DNA of 64,000 nt from Streptococcus macacae NCTC 11558 (GTDB taxonomy: Bacteria; Bacillota; Bacilli; Lactobacillales; Streptococcaceae). Location of the stretch: positions 1,116,001-1,180,000 of the forward strand of contig NZ_AEUW02000001.1 in assembly GCF_000187995.2 (NCBI RefSeq). Direction: 5' to 3'. Of this stretch, positions 26,910 through 36,308 are shown piece by piece (position 1 is the first letter of the stretch; each line of letters starts with the position of its first letter). Below the pieces are notes generated by a model, which was given only the letters and a program-made list of their open reading frames with translations, was not told the origin of the DNA and searched no databases. The position numbers were made by a program, and so were the translations under genes.

Positions 26910-29060
26910 CTAGTGATGAGCTAATCCCAAATTATCAAGTGTAAAGATTTTTTCTTTTGGTTTGCGAGGTTTTCTTACAATGAAGTAAATCATAACAAAG
27001 AATATTAAGCCTGCTATTAGAGTCCAAACCGTTATAGGTTTACCATAGATAAAGACTAAGCCCAGCTGATAAATCATCAAGCTCACAAAATAAGCGAGAC
27101 CTGTTTGATAACTAATTGCGATTAGAGTCCATTTTAAATTACCCATCTCACGTTTAATAGCACCAATTGAAGCAAAACAAGGAGCACAAAGGAGATTAAA
27201 GGTCAAGAAAGAATAGGCAGATAAGGCTGTATAATCTCCTTGAAGACTGGCCCATAGCGAATGCGTTGTCTCTGTCGCGTTAGGATTATTATAAAGAATA
27301 CCAAAAGTAGCAACCACCGTTTCTTTAGCAGCAAGACCCGTAATGGCTGCAACAGTTGCCTTCCAATTCCCAAAACCAAGCGGCGTAAAAATCCAGGATA
27401 AAAGACGGCCAAGACCAGCTAAGATACTATTTTCAGTCTCCACGGACTGAAGAGTGAAATTATAAGAACTCATAAACCAAATGAGAATCGTTAAACTAAA
27501 AATAATCGTTCCTGCCCGTTTAACAAAACTCATTGCTTTTCCAAATGCGTAACGAAGAACAGCACTGAATTTAGGGAGATGATAATTAGGCAATTCCATA
27601 ATAAAGGGACTCGTGTAACCGCCTAAGAAAGCTGTTTTTTTCAAGGCTATTCCAGATAAAATAATTGCAATAAAACCTAAGAAATAAGCACTGGGAGCAA
27701 TCCATGGATTATGCGGAAAAAAAGCACCAGCAATAAGAGCAATAATAGACAGTTTGGCCGAACAAGGCATAAAAGTCGCTGTCATAATGGTAATCCTGCG
27801 ATCCCGTTCATTTTTGATGGTACGGCTGGCCATAATACCAGGAACCCCACATCCTGTCGAGATTAACATGGGAATAAAGGATTTACCTGAAAGTCCAAAG
27901 CGCCTGAAAATGCGATCCATAACAAAAGCAATACGGCTCATATAGCCAACATCTTCTAATATCCCCAGACAAATAAAAAGTACAAAGATTTGAGGCAGAA
28001 AACCAAGAACCGTCCCAACACCTGCAATAATCCCATCAATGATCAAAGACTGCAGCCAGGGCTGAACTTTTAAAGTTTCAAGAATCCCTTTTACAAAATC
28101 TGGAACATATTTTCCAAAAAGAACATCATTAACCCAATCAGTTCCCATAGTCCCAACAGTTTGTATGGAGAGATAGTAAACCAAAAACATAACAGCAGCA
28201 AATATAGGCAAGGCCAAAAGACGGTTCGTTACAACTTTATCAATTTTATCTGACACAGTCATCTTGAAACTATCTGCCTGATTTTGAGCCATTTGACTGA
28301 CACGCTCAATAAAGGCATAGCGCTGATTAACGACAATAGACTCTGAATCTTCTGTAAAAATTTCTTCTGTAATCTGGATAATATTAGCAATCTCTTTTTG
28401 TTGAAAGGAAGAAAGATTCAATTCCTCTTCAACCAAAGGATCGCGCTCAAACAGTTTTATAGCATAAAAACGACTGGAAGCTTCTGGAACTGTTTGTCCT
28501 AAAACCTCAATAATTTGGGCAATAGCAGCTTCAAATTTTGCATCATAAGTTGGATACTGAATGCTATCAACACTTGCTTTTGTCGTTTGACTCGCTTTTT
28601 GGATTGCTTTGTTAACACCTGTATTTTTTAAAGCACTGGTGGCAACAACTGGCGTTCCCATTAAATAGGCCAATTTCTCACTGTCAATAGTTTTGCCCTG
28701 GCTCTTTAGAACATCACTCATATTTAAAGCAATGGTTACTGGAATACCAATTTCAATCAGCTGAGTAGTCAGATACAGATTTCTCTCTAAATTGGAAGCA
28801 TCTACAACATTTAAGACAGCATCTGCATGATTGCTTAACAAATAGTCTCTAGCAACCTTTTCTTCTGGACTGTAAGGAGACATTGAGTAAATACCAGGTA
28901 AATCCTGAACATTGAGATTCTTAATTTTTTTAATACTGCCACTCTTGCGTTCAACCGTAACTCCAGGCCAATTCCCAACATGCTGGCGCGTTCCTGTTAA
29001 AAGATTGAATAAACTCGTTTTACCGCTGTTAGGATTTCCAATCAAGGCAACTTCTGTCAT
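26910..29060 (-). CDS. feoB: Ferrous iron transporter FeoB
   Basis: 716 aa. A G-domain at the N-terminus has GNPNSGKTSLFN (8-19, P-loop), DLPGIYSM (G3) and NMSDV (G4), followed by the GDI-like helical domain (about 180-280). The rest is a membrane part with two Gate modules. It moves Fe2+ into the cell. The start ATG overlaps the feoA stop (ATGA), and GAGG precedes it. Gene order feoA-feoB-small Cys-rich gene is one of the usual Firmicutes arrangements. There is no feoC. Confidence 0.95.
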   Translation of the reverse strand: MTEVALIGNPNSGKTSLFNLLTGTRQHVGNWPGVTVERKSGSIKKIKNLNVQDLPGIYSMSPYSPEEKVARDYLLSNHADAVLNVVDASNLERNLYLTTQLIEIGIPVTIALNMSDVLKSQGKTIDSEKLAYLMGTPVVATSALKNTGVNKAIQKASQTTKASVDSIQYPTYDAKFEAAIAQIIEVLGQTVPEASSRFYAIKLFERDPLVEEELNLSSFQQKEIANIIQITEEIFTEDSESIVVNQRYAFIERVSQMAQNQADSFKMTVSDKIDKVVTNRLLALPIFAAVMFLVYYLSIQTVGTMGTDWVNDVLFGKYVPDFVKGILETLKVQPWLQSLIIDGIIAGVGTVLGFLPQIFVLFICLGILEDVGYMSRIAFVMDRIFRRFGLSGKSFIPMLISTGCGVPGIMASRTIKNERDRRITIMTATFMPCSAKLSIIALIAGAFFPHNPWIAPSAYFLGFIAIILSGIALKKTAFLGGYTSPFIMELPNYHLPKFSAVLRYAFGKAMSFVKRAGTIIFSLTILIWFMSSYNFTLQSVETENSILAGLGRLLSWIFTPLGFGNWKATVAAITGLAAKETVVATFGILYNNPNATETTHSLWASLQGDYTALSAYSFLTFNLLCAPCFASIGAIKREMGNLKWTLIAISYQTGLAYFVSLMIYQLGLVFIYGKPITVWTLIAGLIFFVMIYFIVRKPRKPKEKIFTLDNLGLAHH

Positions 29061-29533
29061 TTTTTCTCCTCTTCCTGTATTTTCACAACACTGATCATCT
29101 GTGCTTCAGATTTCCTCAAAGTCAGCTCATAACCTCGCAGGCTGATTTCAATAGGATCTCCCAAGGGAGCAACTTTCCTCAGATAAATCTTCGTATGGCG
29201 TGTTAATCCCATATCCATCAAACGACGTTTCGCTTCATTGAGAGCAAAGATATTGTCAATATAAGCAAATCGTCCGACTTCAAGCTCAGATAAAGGAAGT
29301 GTTTCAACAGTTTCCTGACTTTCACTGACATCAATTTTTGTAAGAATAGAGTCATCAAAAGCTAAGCGGCTGGATTTCAGCATCAAAATAGCACTAGCTT
29401 TCGTTTTAGAAATCAACTCAATACGACTGCCAACCTTTAATCCAAGATTAGATAAGTGTCTGATACTATCTTCTGGCAAGTTAATACTGACTATTGTATA
29501 AGGGACATTGACTTTGGCATCTTGTAAAATCAA
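29057..29533 (-). CDS. feoA: FeoA protein with two FeoA domains
   Basis: 158 aa, about twice the length of a single FeoA (about 75 aa). The first SH3-like FeoA domain covers about residues 4-75 (VNVPYTIVSINLPE...LGLKVGSRIELI), the second about 85-155 (LSELEVGRFAYID...RRLMDMGLTRHTKIYL). The likely start is a TTG at 29533, nine nt after GAGGAGG; no ATG lies at a suitable distance. FeoA stimulates or scaffolds FeoB in iron uptake. It leads feoA-feoB from an extended -10 promoter. Confidence 0.88.
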   Translation of the reverse strand: MILQDAKVNVPYTIVSINLPEDSIRHLSNLGLKVGSRIELISKTKASAILMLKSSRLAFDDSILTKIDVSESQETVETLPLSELEVGRFAYIDNIFALNEAKRRLMDMGLTRHTKIYLRKVAPLGDPIEISLRGYELTLRKSEAQMISVVKIQEEEKK

Positions 29534-29580
29534 ATAACTTGACCTCCTCACCAATTTTTGGTATGGCTGTATTTATGTTT

Positions 29581-29589
29581 AGTATAACA
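29581..29589 (-). promoter_or_regulatory. Extended -10 promoter of feoAB
   Basis: Minus-strand TGTTATACT about 50 bp before the TTG start of feoA. No obvious metal-regulator box of Fur or SloR type was found next to it. Confidence 0.5.
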
Positions 29590-29676
29590 TATTCATCAAA
29601 CCTTTAAAATGCTTTTTTAGTTAAGCTACAGAAAAAAAGCTCTGCACTATCTATCAGGGTAAAACCATTTTGGATA

Positions 29677-29712
29677 TTAAAAAAGACAAACCTTGAAAAA
29701 GAAGTTTGTCTT
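29677..29712 (-). terminator. Terminator of the amino-acid ABC operon
   Basis: Stem AAGACAAAC (29683-29691) with GTTTGTCTT (29704-29712), followed on the minus strand by a T-run. Located downstream of repeat copy 3. Confidence 0.8.
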
Positions 29713-29744
29713 CAGTCTGAGATCAACACTGTTGACCTCACTTT

Positions 29745-29816
29745 TCAGTAACTCTGTAGAAGTGGGATGGCAAAATCGTCTTCTGCTAAATCACGATTGA
29801 ATCCCTCTCTTTTTTT
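29745..29816 (-). repeat. Hairpin-rich intergenic repeat, copy 3
   Basis: Minus strand: GGGAT...ATCCC pairing with CAATCG/CGATTTTG inside, then a TGAGGTCAACA/TGATCTCA hairpin. It shares CGTGATTTAGCA exactly with copy 4 at 53131. Placed between the ABC genes and their terminator. Confidence 0.55.
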
Positions 29817-29823
29817 GAAATAA

Positions 29824-30558
29824 CTATAAAACCTTACTTAAGAAATCTTTAGTTCTTTCTTCCTTGGTATTTTCAAAAATATCTGTAGGTGTTCCCTGCT
29901 CCACAATAACCCCTTCATCCATAAAAATGACTTGATCTGCTACTTCTCGCGCAAATCCCATTTCATGTGTAACTATGGCCATTGTCATACCTGATTTGGC
30001 AAGATCCTGTATAACAGCTAAAACTTCACCAACCATTTCTGGATCAAGGGCTGAAGTTGGCTCATCAAACAAAAGGACATCCGGATCCATAGCTAAGCCG
30101 CGTGCAATTGCAATACGCTGCTGCTGTCCTCCAGATAAACTTGAAGGATAAGCATCTGCTTTATCACGCAGTCCCACTTTATCTAATAATTGATATGCTT
30201 TCTCTTCAGCCTCCTGTTTACTCATACCCTTGGTTTTAATCGGAGAAAGTGTAATGTTATCTAAGACCGTCATATTTGGAAAGAGGTTAAATTGTTGAAA
30301 GACCATCCCCATTTTTTCACGCATCTTAAAAATATCATTAGACTTATCCGTAATATCAACATCCTCAAAAGTAACAGTCCCCTTTGTCGGAGTCTCAAGA
30401 AGATTCATTGTCCTTAGAAAAGTAGATTTTCCAGATCCTGATGGACCGATAATAACGAGAACTTCACCATGTTTGATCTCTAGATCAATTCCTTTTAAAA
30501 CTTCATTTTTCCCAAAATATTTATGTAAATTTTTAATACTGATAACTGTTTCTGACAT
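29824..30558 (-). CDS. Amino-acid ABC transporter ATP-binding protein (GlnQ type)
   Basis: 244 aa. Walker A is GPSGSGKST, the signature is [16 protein letters not shown], Walker B is [16 protein letters not shown] and VTHEMGF the H-loop, all typical of polar amino-acid importers. The start is coupled to the permease stop (TAATG). A matching permease precedes it, but no extracellular binding protein lies in this unit, so one is expected elsewhere. The substrate is probably glutamine or a related polar amino acid, inferred only from the family. Confidence 0.92.
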   Translation of the reverse strand: MSETVISIKNLHKYFGKNEVLKGIDLEIKHGEVLVIIGPSGSGKSTFLRTMNLLETPTKGTVTFEDVDITDKSNDIFKMREKMGMVFQQFNLFPNMTVLDNITLSPIKTKGMSKQEAEEKAYQLLDKVGLRDKADAYPSSLSGGQQQRIAIARGLAMDPDVLLFDEPTSALDPEMVGEVLAVIQDLAKSGMTMAIVTHEMGFAREVADQVIFMDEGVIVEQGTPTDIFENTKEERTKDFLSKVL

Positions 30559-31244
30559 TAATTAGTGTCTCCTTTACCAAAGCGGTTTTCAAGTGTTTTA
30601 ACCAGAGCTGACATTACTGTCGTCACCATCAAGTAATAAAAAGCTGCAAATAATAAAGGTTCCAAAGGAATATAGGTTGCTGTTACGACAGACTGTGCTC
30701 CATTCCATAATTCCATGACACCAATTGTTTGTAAAAGAGAGCTGTCTTTAATAATGGTAATAAATTCATTTCCCAAAGCCGGCAGAATATTTTTAAAAGC
30801 TTGAGGTAAAATAACATAGCGCATAGCATTAACTGGCCTAATTCCTAAAGAGAAAGCAGCTTCCAGCTGCCCTTTAGGCACAGCTTCAATTCCAGCGCGG
30901 ACAATTTCAGAAATATATGCTCCACTGTTTAATGACAGTACAATGATCCCTGGTAAAAGTCTTGAAAAGTCTAAATCCAGGACACCAAATTTAAGGATAG
31001 GCATATTGGTAAACCGCAAAATAACAAATGAAATCATAATCTGCACAACCATAGGAGTGCCGCGAAAGATCCAAACATAAAAAGAAACAAGCCAGTTTAA
31101 AATCTTAATATTAGTGCGTTTAACAAGAGCTACAAGTACGCCGATGATTGTCCCGAAAAAGACGACACAAGCAGATATCATAATGGTTACAAGTACACCA
31201 TAATTAAAATAAGCCCAATATTTAGGCAAAAACGAAAAATCCAT
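30558..31244 (-). CDS. Amino-acid ABC transporter permease
   Basis: 228 aa, single permease domain of the HisM/GlnP kind with five or so membrane helices. The [15 protein letters not shown] segment and the EAAxxxG loop [22 protein letters not shown], which docks the ATPase, are clear. GTG-free start ATG at 31244 behind AGAGGAG. It starts the two-gene unit from a strong promoter. The lack of a fused binding domain means the substrate-binding protein is separate. Confidence 0.92.
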   Translation of the reverse strand: MDFSFLPKYWAYFNYGVLVTIMISACVVFFGTIIGVLVALVKRTNIKILNWLVSFYVWIFRGTPMVVQIMISFVILRFTNMPILKFGVLDLDFSRLLPGIIVLSLNSGAYISEIVRAGIEAVPKGQLEAAFSLGIRPVNAMRYVILPQAFKNILPALGNEFITIIKDSSLLQTIGVMELWNGAQSVVTATYIPLEPLLFAAFYYLMVTTVMSALVKTLENRFGKGDTN

Positions 31245-31277
31245 AATTACTCCTCTAAGCTAATATGACATAGTCAC

Positions 31278-31306
31278 ATTATAGTATAATTTGTATAAAA
31301 ATACAA
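31278..31306 (-). promoter_or_regulatory. Promoter of the amino-acid ABC operon
   Basis: TTGTAT (31306-31301), 17 bp, perfect TATAAT (31283-31278) on the minus strand. Confidence 0.7.
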
Positions 31307-31319
31307 GTTTCTATTTTAT

Positions 31320-31354
31320 AAAAAAAGACCAGAACCTTCATGAACCAGCCTTTT
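31320..31354 (-). terminator. Terminator of ykuJ
   Basis: On the minus strand an AAAAGGCTGG arm pairs with a CTGGTCTTTT arm, partly by G-U, ahead of a T7 run. It ends the 76-residue gene before the ABC promoter. Confidence 0.55.
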
Positions 31355-31361
31355 TATCTCA

Positions 31362-31592
31362 TTAATAAAGTAAATCGTAGATTTCCATGGCAATTAAATC
31401 AATGCTATCAAAGGTATAAGTTTCTCGTGCAATAACATCGCGCAATGTGAATACAGGACCATTCTCTGGGTCATTATTAAATGAAACCTCTGCAACAACA
31501 GCACCGTCACGTTCAAAATGACGTTTCAAATTACTACTATCTGCCGTCATCTGCTCTAAGCGGTTAATAATTCTCACTAAATGTGATTCCAT
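31362..31592 (-). CDS. YkuJ-like protein (DUF1797)
   Basis: 76 aa, close to the 79 aa of B. subtilis YkuJ. Helix LVRIINRLEQM, the strand FERDGAVVAEVSF and the end FDSIDLIAMEIYDLLY match the DUF1797 family. The start ATG follows AGGAGAATATC. The biochemical role is unknown. It sits between argF and the ABC operon as a single gene with its own terminator. Confidence 0.85.
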   Translation of the reverse strand: MESHLVRIINRLEQMTADSSNLKRHFERDGAVVAEVSFNNDPENGPVFTLRDVIARETYTFDSIDLIAMEIYDLLY

Positions 31593-31666
31593 GATATTCT
31601 CCTATCCGTTTTTAACTCTCCTTATTCTATCATAAATAAACTAAAAAAACAGTAAAATAGTCCATT

Positions 31667-32647
31667 TTAAAGATTTTTTAGAGAATGATACATAATGGCC
31701 TTGATAGAATGCAAGCGATTCTCCGCTTCCTGAAAGATACTGCTGCTGTGCTGCTGAAAGACTTCATCTGTAATTTCCAATTCTTTATAGCCATATTGAT
31801 CGTAAATTTGCTTACCAATTTCAGTATTTGTATCATGAAAGGCAGGTAAACAGTGAAGAACCACAGCATTAGGATTCGTTACCTGGGCAAGCAAGTTAGA
31901 ATTGATTTGATAGGGCAAAAGCAGATCAATTCTATCTTTAAAATCAACTTTCTCACCCATTGACACCCAGACGTCAGTATAGAGGATATCCGCATTTTTT
32001 ACGGCTGATACATCATCTGTAATATAAATACTCCCCCCAGTCTGATGTTCTTTTGCGATGCGGACAATTGATCTTGCAGGCTGCAGTTCTTCAGGAGCAA
32101 TTATCATAACATTAATTCCCAAAATTGCTGAAGTCACTAATAAAGAACTAGCTACATTATTGCGCCCATCACCAAGGTAAACAAGAGTCAATCCTTCAAG
32201 CCTGCCAAAAAGTTCTTTGATTGTCATAAAATCAGCAATCATCTGCGTTGGATGCCAATCATCTGTTAAACCATTCCATACAGGGACACCAGAATAAGCG
32301 GCTAAAAATTCTGCACTCTCCTGCTTAAAGCCTCGGTATTCGATACCATCAAACATAGAGCCTAATACTTTTGCCGTATCAATCACAGACTCTTTCTTTC
32401 CTAATTGAATATCATCGCTAGCCAGATAAGTAACATTCATTCCTAAGTCCTGTCCAGCAACAGTAAATGCACTTCTTGTCCTAGTAGACGTTTTTTCAAA
32501 AATTAAGGCAATATTCAACCCTTCTAAATAGTTATGTTTGGTTCTTTCTTTTTTTAATTTTTTAAACCAAAGAGCTTGTTCGATCAATTCTAATAAGTCG
32601 TCTTTGCTATGGTCAATTTCTTTTAAAAAAGATTTATTTCTTGTCAT
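31667..32647 (-). CDS. argF: Ornithine carbamoyltransferase
   Basis: 326 aa from the ATG at 32647, behind GGAAGG; the longer open frame lacks a site. The carbamoyl-phosphate motif STRTRSAF and HPTQ, the ornithine SMG loop in [12 protein letters not shown], and [12 protein letters not shown] (catalytic Cys) are all present, so it should be an active OTCase. It converts ornithine plus carbamoyl phosphate to citrulline. The SMG loop favours ornithine over putrescine. Solitary rather than in an arg or arc operon. Two ARG-like boxes overlap its promoter, so ArgR control is likely. Confidence 0.9.
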   Translation of the reverse strand: MTRNKSFLKEIDHSKDDLLELIEQALWFKKLKKERTKHNYLEGLNIALIFEKTSTRTRSAFTVAGQDLGMNVTYLASDDIQLGKKESVIDTAKVLGSMFDGIEYRGFKQESAEFLAAYSGVPVWNGLTDDWHPTQMIADFMTIKELFGRLEGLTLVYLGDGRNNVASSLLVTSAILGINVMIIAPEELQPARSIVRIAKEHQTGGSIYITDDVSAVKNADILYTDVWVSMGEKVDFKDRIDLLLPYQINSNLLAQVTNPNAVVLHCLPAFHDTNTEIGKQIYDQYGYKELEITDEVFQQHSSSIFQEAENRLHSIKAIMYHSLKNL

Positions 32648-32658
32648 TGCTAACCTTC

Positions 32659-32695
32659 CTGAATTTTTATACTTTATTTTTACATTTTTATTCAT
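32659..32695 (-). promoter_or_regulatory. Tandem ARG-box-like sequences at the argF promoter
   Basis: Minus strand: ATGAATAAAAATGTAAA (32695-32679) and AGTATAAAAATTCAG (32673-32659). The first is close to the B. subtilis ARG box (known consensus ATGAATAAAAATKCAA) and lies in the promoter spacer; the second resembles the other half-type ARG box. ArgR is encoded at 14511. Confidence 0.6.
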
Positions 32696-32704
32696 CTATG
32701 TCAA
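32677..32704 (-). promoter_or_regulatory. Promoter of argF
   Basis: TTGACA (32704-32699), 16 bp, TAAAAA (32682-32677). The ARG box covers the -10 and its upstream spacer. Confidence 0.5.
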
Positions 32705-32789
32705 GAAGTTTTCGAAAAATCGTGCAGAAAGTATCTCAATTGGGTTTTAAAATCCTTTGCTGCAAATTGATTACTTCCAATCTTTTTAC

Positions 32790-32817
32790 TTGATTTCTAA
32801 ACAAATGATGTTATAAT
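32790..32817 (+). promoter_or_regulatory. Promoter of clpE
   Basis: TTGATT (32790-32795), 16 bp, TGTTATAAT with TATAAT at 32812-32817, an extended -10. The predicted start is near 32824. Confidence 0.7.
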
Positions 32818-32830
32818 ATAGCATATAAAG

Positions 32831-32847
32831 TTTGACCTTTATTGACC
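32831..32847 (+). promoter_or_regulatory. CtsR operator of clpE
   Basis: Read on the minus strand: GGTCAATAAAGGTCAAA, which fits the CtsR consensus of two GGTCAAA heptads in direct orientation. It sits 14 bp downstream of the clpE -10, so CtsR bound here would block transcription. Confidence 0.85.
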
Positions 32848-32899
32848 AAATAATTAAAGGTTAATTCTTGTATTTTATGACGAAAGGGGATTTATTGAT

Positions 32900-35170
32900 A
32901 TGCTCTGTCAAAATTGTAATTTGAACGAATCAACCATACACCTTTATACTAACGTTAATGGAAAACAAAAGCAAATTGATCTTTGTCAAAACTGCTACCA
33001 AATCATGAAAACAGATCCTGAAAACGGATTTTTAAACCATCTATCACAGCAAAATAATAATAGTCCTATTAATCCTTTCTTTGATGATTTCTTCGGAGAT
33101 CTTAATAACTTCCGAGCTTTCAATCAAGATTTACCTAATTCTCCTAAGACACAATCCGGCGGGAATATTGGGAATGGCGGTAACAACAACGGCCACCCGG
33201 GAGGACCTGGAGGCCCTCGACAAAATCCACAGCAGCCCAACGGACTTTTGGAAGAATTTGGTATTAATCTAACGGATATTGCTCGTAAAGGCGAAATTGA
33301 TCCTGTTATTGGACGCGATGATGAAATCAAGCGGGTCATCGAAATTTTAAACCGGCGAACCAAAAACAATCCTGTGTTAATCGGAGAACCTGGGGTTGGT
33401 AAAACCGCTGTTGTTGAAGGCTTAGCTCAAAAAATTGTTGACGGTGACGTTCCCCAAAAGCTGCAGGGACGAAATGTGATTCGCCTTGATGTTGTCAGTC
33501 TTGTTCAAGGTACCGGTATCCGCGGACAGTTTGAAGAACGTATGCAAAAGCTAATGGAAGAAATTCGTCAGCGTCAAGACGTTATTCTTTTCATTGATGA
33601 AATCCATGAAATTGTCGGAGCTGGCTCTGCTGGCGATGGCAATATGGATGCTGGAAATATTTTAAAACCAGCTCTGGCTCGTGGTGAGCTTCAGTTAGTC
33701 GGCGCAACAACGCTGAATGAATATCGTACCATTGAAAAAGATGCTGCTTTAGAGCGCCGCATGCAACCGGTTCAAGTTGATGAACCTAGCGTAGAAGAAA
33801 CGATTACTATTCTAAAAGGAATTCAGCCAAAATACGAAGATTACCATCATGTAAAATATACAGATGAAGCTATTACCGCTGCCGCAAATCTTTCTAACCG
33901 TTATATTCAAGATCGCTTTTTACCAGACAAAGCTATTGATCTTCTAGACGAATCTGGTTCTAAGATGAATTTAACTCTCAATTTTATTGATCCTAAAGAA
34001 ATTGATCATCGTTTAGTGGAGGCTGAAAATCTTAAAGCTCAGGCAACACGCGATGAAGACTTTGAAAAAGCAGCCTATTTCCGTGATCAAATAGCTAAAT
34101 ATAAAGAAATGCAAGCTGCAAAGCTTGATGCGGAAAACACTCCTGTTATTACTGAAAAAAATATTGAAGCGATTGTTGAAGAAAAGACTAATATTCCAGT
34201 AGGTGAACTGAAAGAAAAAGAACAGTCTCAGCTCATTAATCTCGCCGATGATTTAAAAGCTCATGTTATCGGTCAGGATGATGCGGTTAATAAGATTGCT
34301 AAAGCTATCCGACGCAACCGTGTCGGCCTTGGAACTCCAAACCGTCCAATTGGCAGTTTTCTCTTCGTTGGACCTACTGGAGTTGGTAAAACGGAACTTT
34401 CAAAGCAGTTAGCTATCGAATTATTCGGTTCAGCCGACAGTATGATTCGCTTTGATATGAGTGAATATATGGAAAAACATGCCGTTGCTAAATTGGTCGG
34501 AGCTCCTCCAGGCTACGTTGGTTACGAAGAAGCTGGACAATTGACAGAAAAAGTCCGTCGCAATCCATACTCACTTATCCTACTTGATGAAATTGAAAAA
34601 GCACATCCTGATGTGATGCATATGTTCTTACAAGTTTTAGATGATGGACGTTTGACTGATGGTCAAGGACGAACAGTTAGCTTTAAAGATACTATTATCA
34701 TCATGACCTCAAATGCTGGTACCGGAAATACTGAAGCTAATGTAGGATTTGGAGCTAGCCGAGAAGGACGGACAAACTCTGTTCTTGGAGAGCTTCATCA
34801 TTTCTTTAGTCCTGAATTTATGAACCGATTTGATGGCATTATTGAATTTCAGTCTCTTAATAAGGACAATCTGCTTCAAATTATTGATTTAATGCTTCAA
34901 GATGTTAATGATCGTTTGGCCTATAATGGCATTCACTTAGAAGTTACAAATAAAGTGAAAGAAAAATTGGTAGATCTTGGTTATGATCCAAAGATGGGAG
35001 CTCGGCCACTTCGCCGAACTATTCAGGACCATATTGAAGATGCTATTACAGATTTCTATCTTGAACATCCTGATCAAAAAGAACTAAAAGCCGTTATGTC
35101 AGGCAATGGTAAAATTAATATCAAATCAGCTAAAAAATCTGAACCCGTGACAAAAACAGCAGAAAAATGA
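32900..35170 (+). CDS. clpE: ATP-dependent Clp protease ATP-binding subunit ClpE
   Basis: 756 aa Hsp100 unfoldase that works with ClpP. The N-terminal zinc finger (CQNC at 3-6 and CQNC at 29-32) marks ClpE. The first AAA+ domain has [15 protein letters not shown] and the second [19 protein letters not shown]-like segment sits between them ([17 protein letters not shown]). A Gly-rich linker follows the finger (residues about 90-110). CtsR box and its own promoter and terminator make it a heat- or stress-induced single gene. Divergent from argF. Confidence 0.96.
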   Translation: MLCQNCNLNESTIHLYTNVNGKQKQIDLCQNCYQIMKTDPENGFLNHLSQQNNNSPINPFFDDFFGDLNNFRAFNQDLPNSPKTQSGGNIGNGGNNNGHPGGPGGPRQNPQQPNGLLEEFGINLTDIARKGEIDPVIGRDDEIKRVIEILNRRTKNNPVLIGEPGVGKTAVVEGLAQKIVDGDVPQKLQGRNVIRLDVVSLVQGTGIRGQFEERMQKLMEEIRQRQDVILFIDEIHEIVGAGSAGDGNMDAGNILKPALARGELQLVGATTLNEYRTIEKDAALERRMQPVQVDEPSVEETITILKGIQPKYEDYHHVKYTDEAITAAANLSNRYIQDRFLPDKAIDLLDESGSKMNLTLNFIDPKEIDHRLVEAENLKAQATRDEDFEKAAYFRDQIAKYKEMQAAKLDAENTPVITEKNIEAIVEEKTNIPVGELKEKEQSQLINLADDLKAHVIGQDDAVNKIAKAIRRNRVGLGTPNRPIGSFLFVGPTGVGKTELSKQLAIELFGSADSMIRFDMSEYMEKHAVAKLVGAPPGYVGYEEAGQLTEKVRRNPYSLILLDEIEKAHPDVMHMFLQVLDDGRLTDGQGRTVSFKDTIIIMTSNAGTGNTEANVGFGASREGRTNSVLGELHHFFSPEFMNRFDGIIEFQSLNKDNLLQIIDLMLQDVNDRLAYNGIHLEVTNKVKEKLVDLGYDPKMGARPLRRTIQDHIEDAITDFYLEHPDQKELKAVMSGNGKINIKSAKKSEPVTKTAEK

Positions 35171-35217
35171 TTTCTAAATTAAGAGAAGATTGAAATCATA
35201 AAAAATCTACTAATGAA

Positions 35218-35263
35218 AACAGGCTGACTTCTTTAAAACTTAGAAGTCAGCCTGTTCTTTTTA
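35218..35263 (+). terminator. Terminator of clpE
   Basis: Perfect 15-bp stem (AACAGGCTGACTTCT and complement) with a 9-base loop, then a T-run. Confidence 0.92.
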
Positions 35264-35374
35264 TAGTAAGAATTAACAACTTTTATTATGGCATTTTTTC
35301 ATTTAAGTGCAGATGAATTTATCTTAGCCTGCTCATTTAAAGAAATTTTAGTATAATAGAACAAAGGAGAAAAT

Positions 35375-35827
35375 ATGTCAGTAAAAATTTTCGGTGAAAA
35401 GAAACCAAATATCGATTATGTCAGCCGTTATGGGGTCTATGCAGTTATACCTGATAAAAGACATCAAAAAATTATTTTAGTTCAAGCACCAAATGGAGCA
35501 TGGTTTTTGCCAGGAGGAGAGATTGAAAAGAAAGAGAATCATCTTCAGGCCTTAGAACGTGAGCTCATTGAAGAATTGGGCTTTACTGTGACGATTGGAA
35601 AATATTACGGACAGGCAGATGAATACTTCTACTCAAGCCATCGCCATACCTATTTTCATAATCCAGCTCATATTTATCAGGCAACAGCATTTCAAAAAGT
35701 TGGAAAACCACTAGAAGACTTTAATCATTTAAAATGGTTTCCTATCACAGAAGCAAAAGAGAAATTAAAACGAGGAAGTCATAAATGGGGTGTTGAATGT
35801 TGGCAAAAAGACCAACAGAAAAAATAA
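35375..35827 (+). CDS. NUDIX hydrolase
   Basis: 150 aa. The Nudix box is GGEIEKKENHLQALEREL with EELGF after it, complete for metal binding (Glu residues in REL.EE). It should hydrolyse a nucleoside diphosphate-linked compound; the substrate is not evident. The start ATG follows AAAGGAG. A TATAAT (35352-35357) is 20 bp upstream without a good -35. The next gene, DUF1827, has its own -10 after a 70-bp gap. Confidence 0.88.
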   Translation: MSVKIFGEKKPNIDYVSRYGVYAVIPDKRHQKIILVQAPNGAWFLPGGEIEKKENHLQALERELIEELGFTVTIGKYYGQADEYFYSSHRHTYFHNPAHIYQATAFQKVGKPLEDFNHLKWFPITEAKEKLKRGSHKWGVECWQKDQQKK

Positions 35828-35857
35828 ATAAAAGCAACATTTTAGCCTAATTCATGC

Positions 35858-35863
35858 TATAAT
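35858..35863 (+). promoter_or_regulatory. Extended -10 of the DUF1827 gene
   Basis: TGCTATAAT, a TGn extended -10, 34 bp before the start codon. Confidence 0.5.
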
Positions 35864-35896
35864 GTTACTATAAGAAGCAATGGCAGGAGGAAAACC

Positions 35897-36196
35897 ATGA
35901 GACTAATTAATACAACAAGCAGCAACCAACGATTAGTTAAAAGCCAGTTGCAAAACACTGATGCTGTTTTAGTTGAAACCTATTCAGCTGGTAATACAGA
36001 TGTTGTCTTTACACAAGCACCGAAACACTATGAAATTTTAATTTCCAATAAACATCGTGCCATTAAAGACAGCGAAATTGAAGCCATTCGTGAATTTTTT
36101 CTCAAACGAAAAATTGATCCCAAAATTATTCTATCAGATCAATTAAAAACACTCCATACTGCAAATTTAATTGAAATTTCAATTCCTATAGTTTAA
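35897..36196 (+). CDS. DUF1827 family protein
   Basis: 99 aa, the family's usual length. The N-terminus MRLINTTSSNQRLVKSQL and the middle TYSAGNTDVVFTQAPKHYEILISNKHR are characteristic of this small cytoplasmic family of lactic acid bacteria. The start ATG has AGGAGG upstream. No function is known. It is followed by a strong terminator and lies tail-to-tail with ileS. Confidence 0.82.
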   Translation: MRLINTTSSNQRLVKSQLQNTDAVLVETYSAGNTDVVFTQAPKHYEILISNKHRAIKDSEIEAIREFFLKRKIDPKIILSDQLKTLHTANLIEISIPIV

Positions 36197-36227
36197 AAAC
36201 GCAATTACTACCTTGCGTTTTTATTTT
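36195..36227 (+). terminator. Terminator of the DUF1827 gene
   Basis: AAAACGCAA with TTGCGTTTT, 9-bp stem and 8-base loop, followed by T residues. It begins at the stop codon. Confidence 0.85.
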
Positions 36228-36236
36228 TTGCCAAGA

Positions 36237-36295
36237 TAAAAAAGACTTGGTTTATCACATCAAACGTAAGGTAAACATGTAATAACCAAAGTCTC
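36237..36295 (-). terminator. Terminator of ileS
   Basis: On the minus strand an AGACTT..GGTT arm pairs with AACC.AAGTCT (one bulged base) across a 35-nt loop, followed by T6. Confidence 0.6.
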
Positions 36296-36308
36296 TTTTC
36301 TCTTTTCT

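Noticed and set aside
31667-32647. Putrescine carbamoyltransferase instead of ornithine carbamoyltransferase
   Set aside because: The SMG loop typical of ornithine binding is present and there are no agmatine pathway genes nearby.
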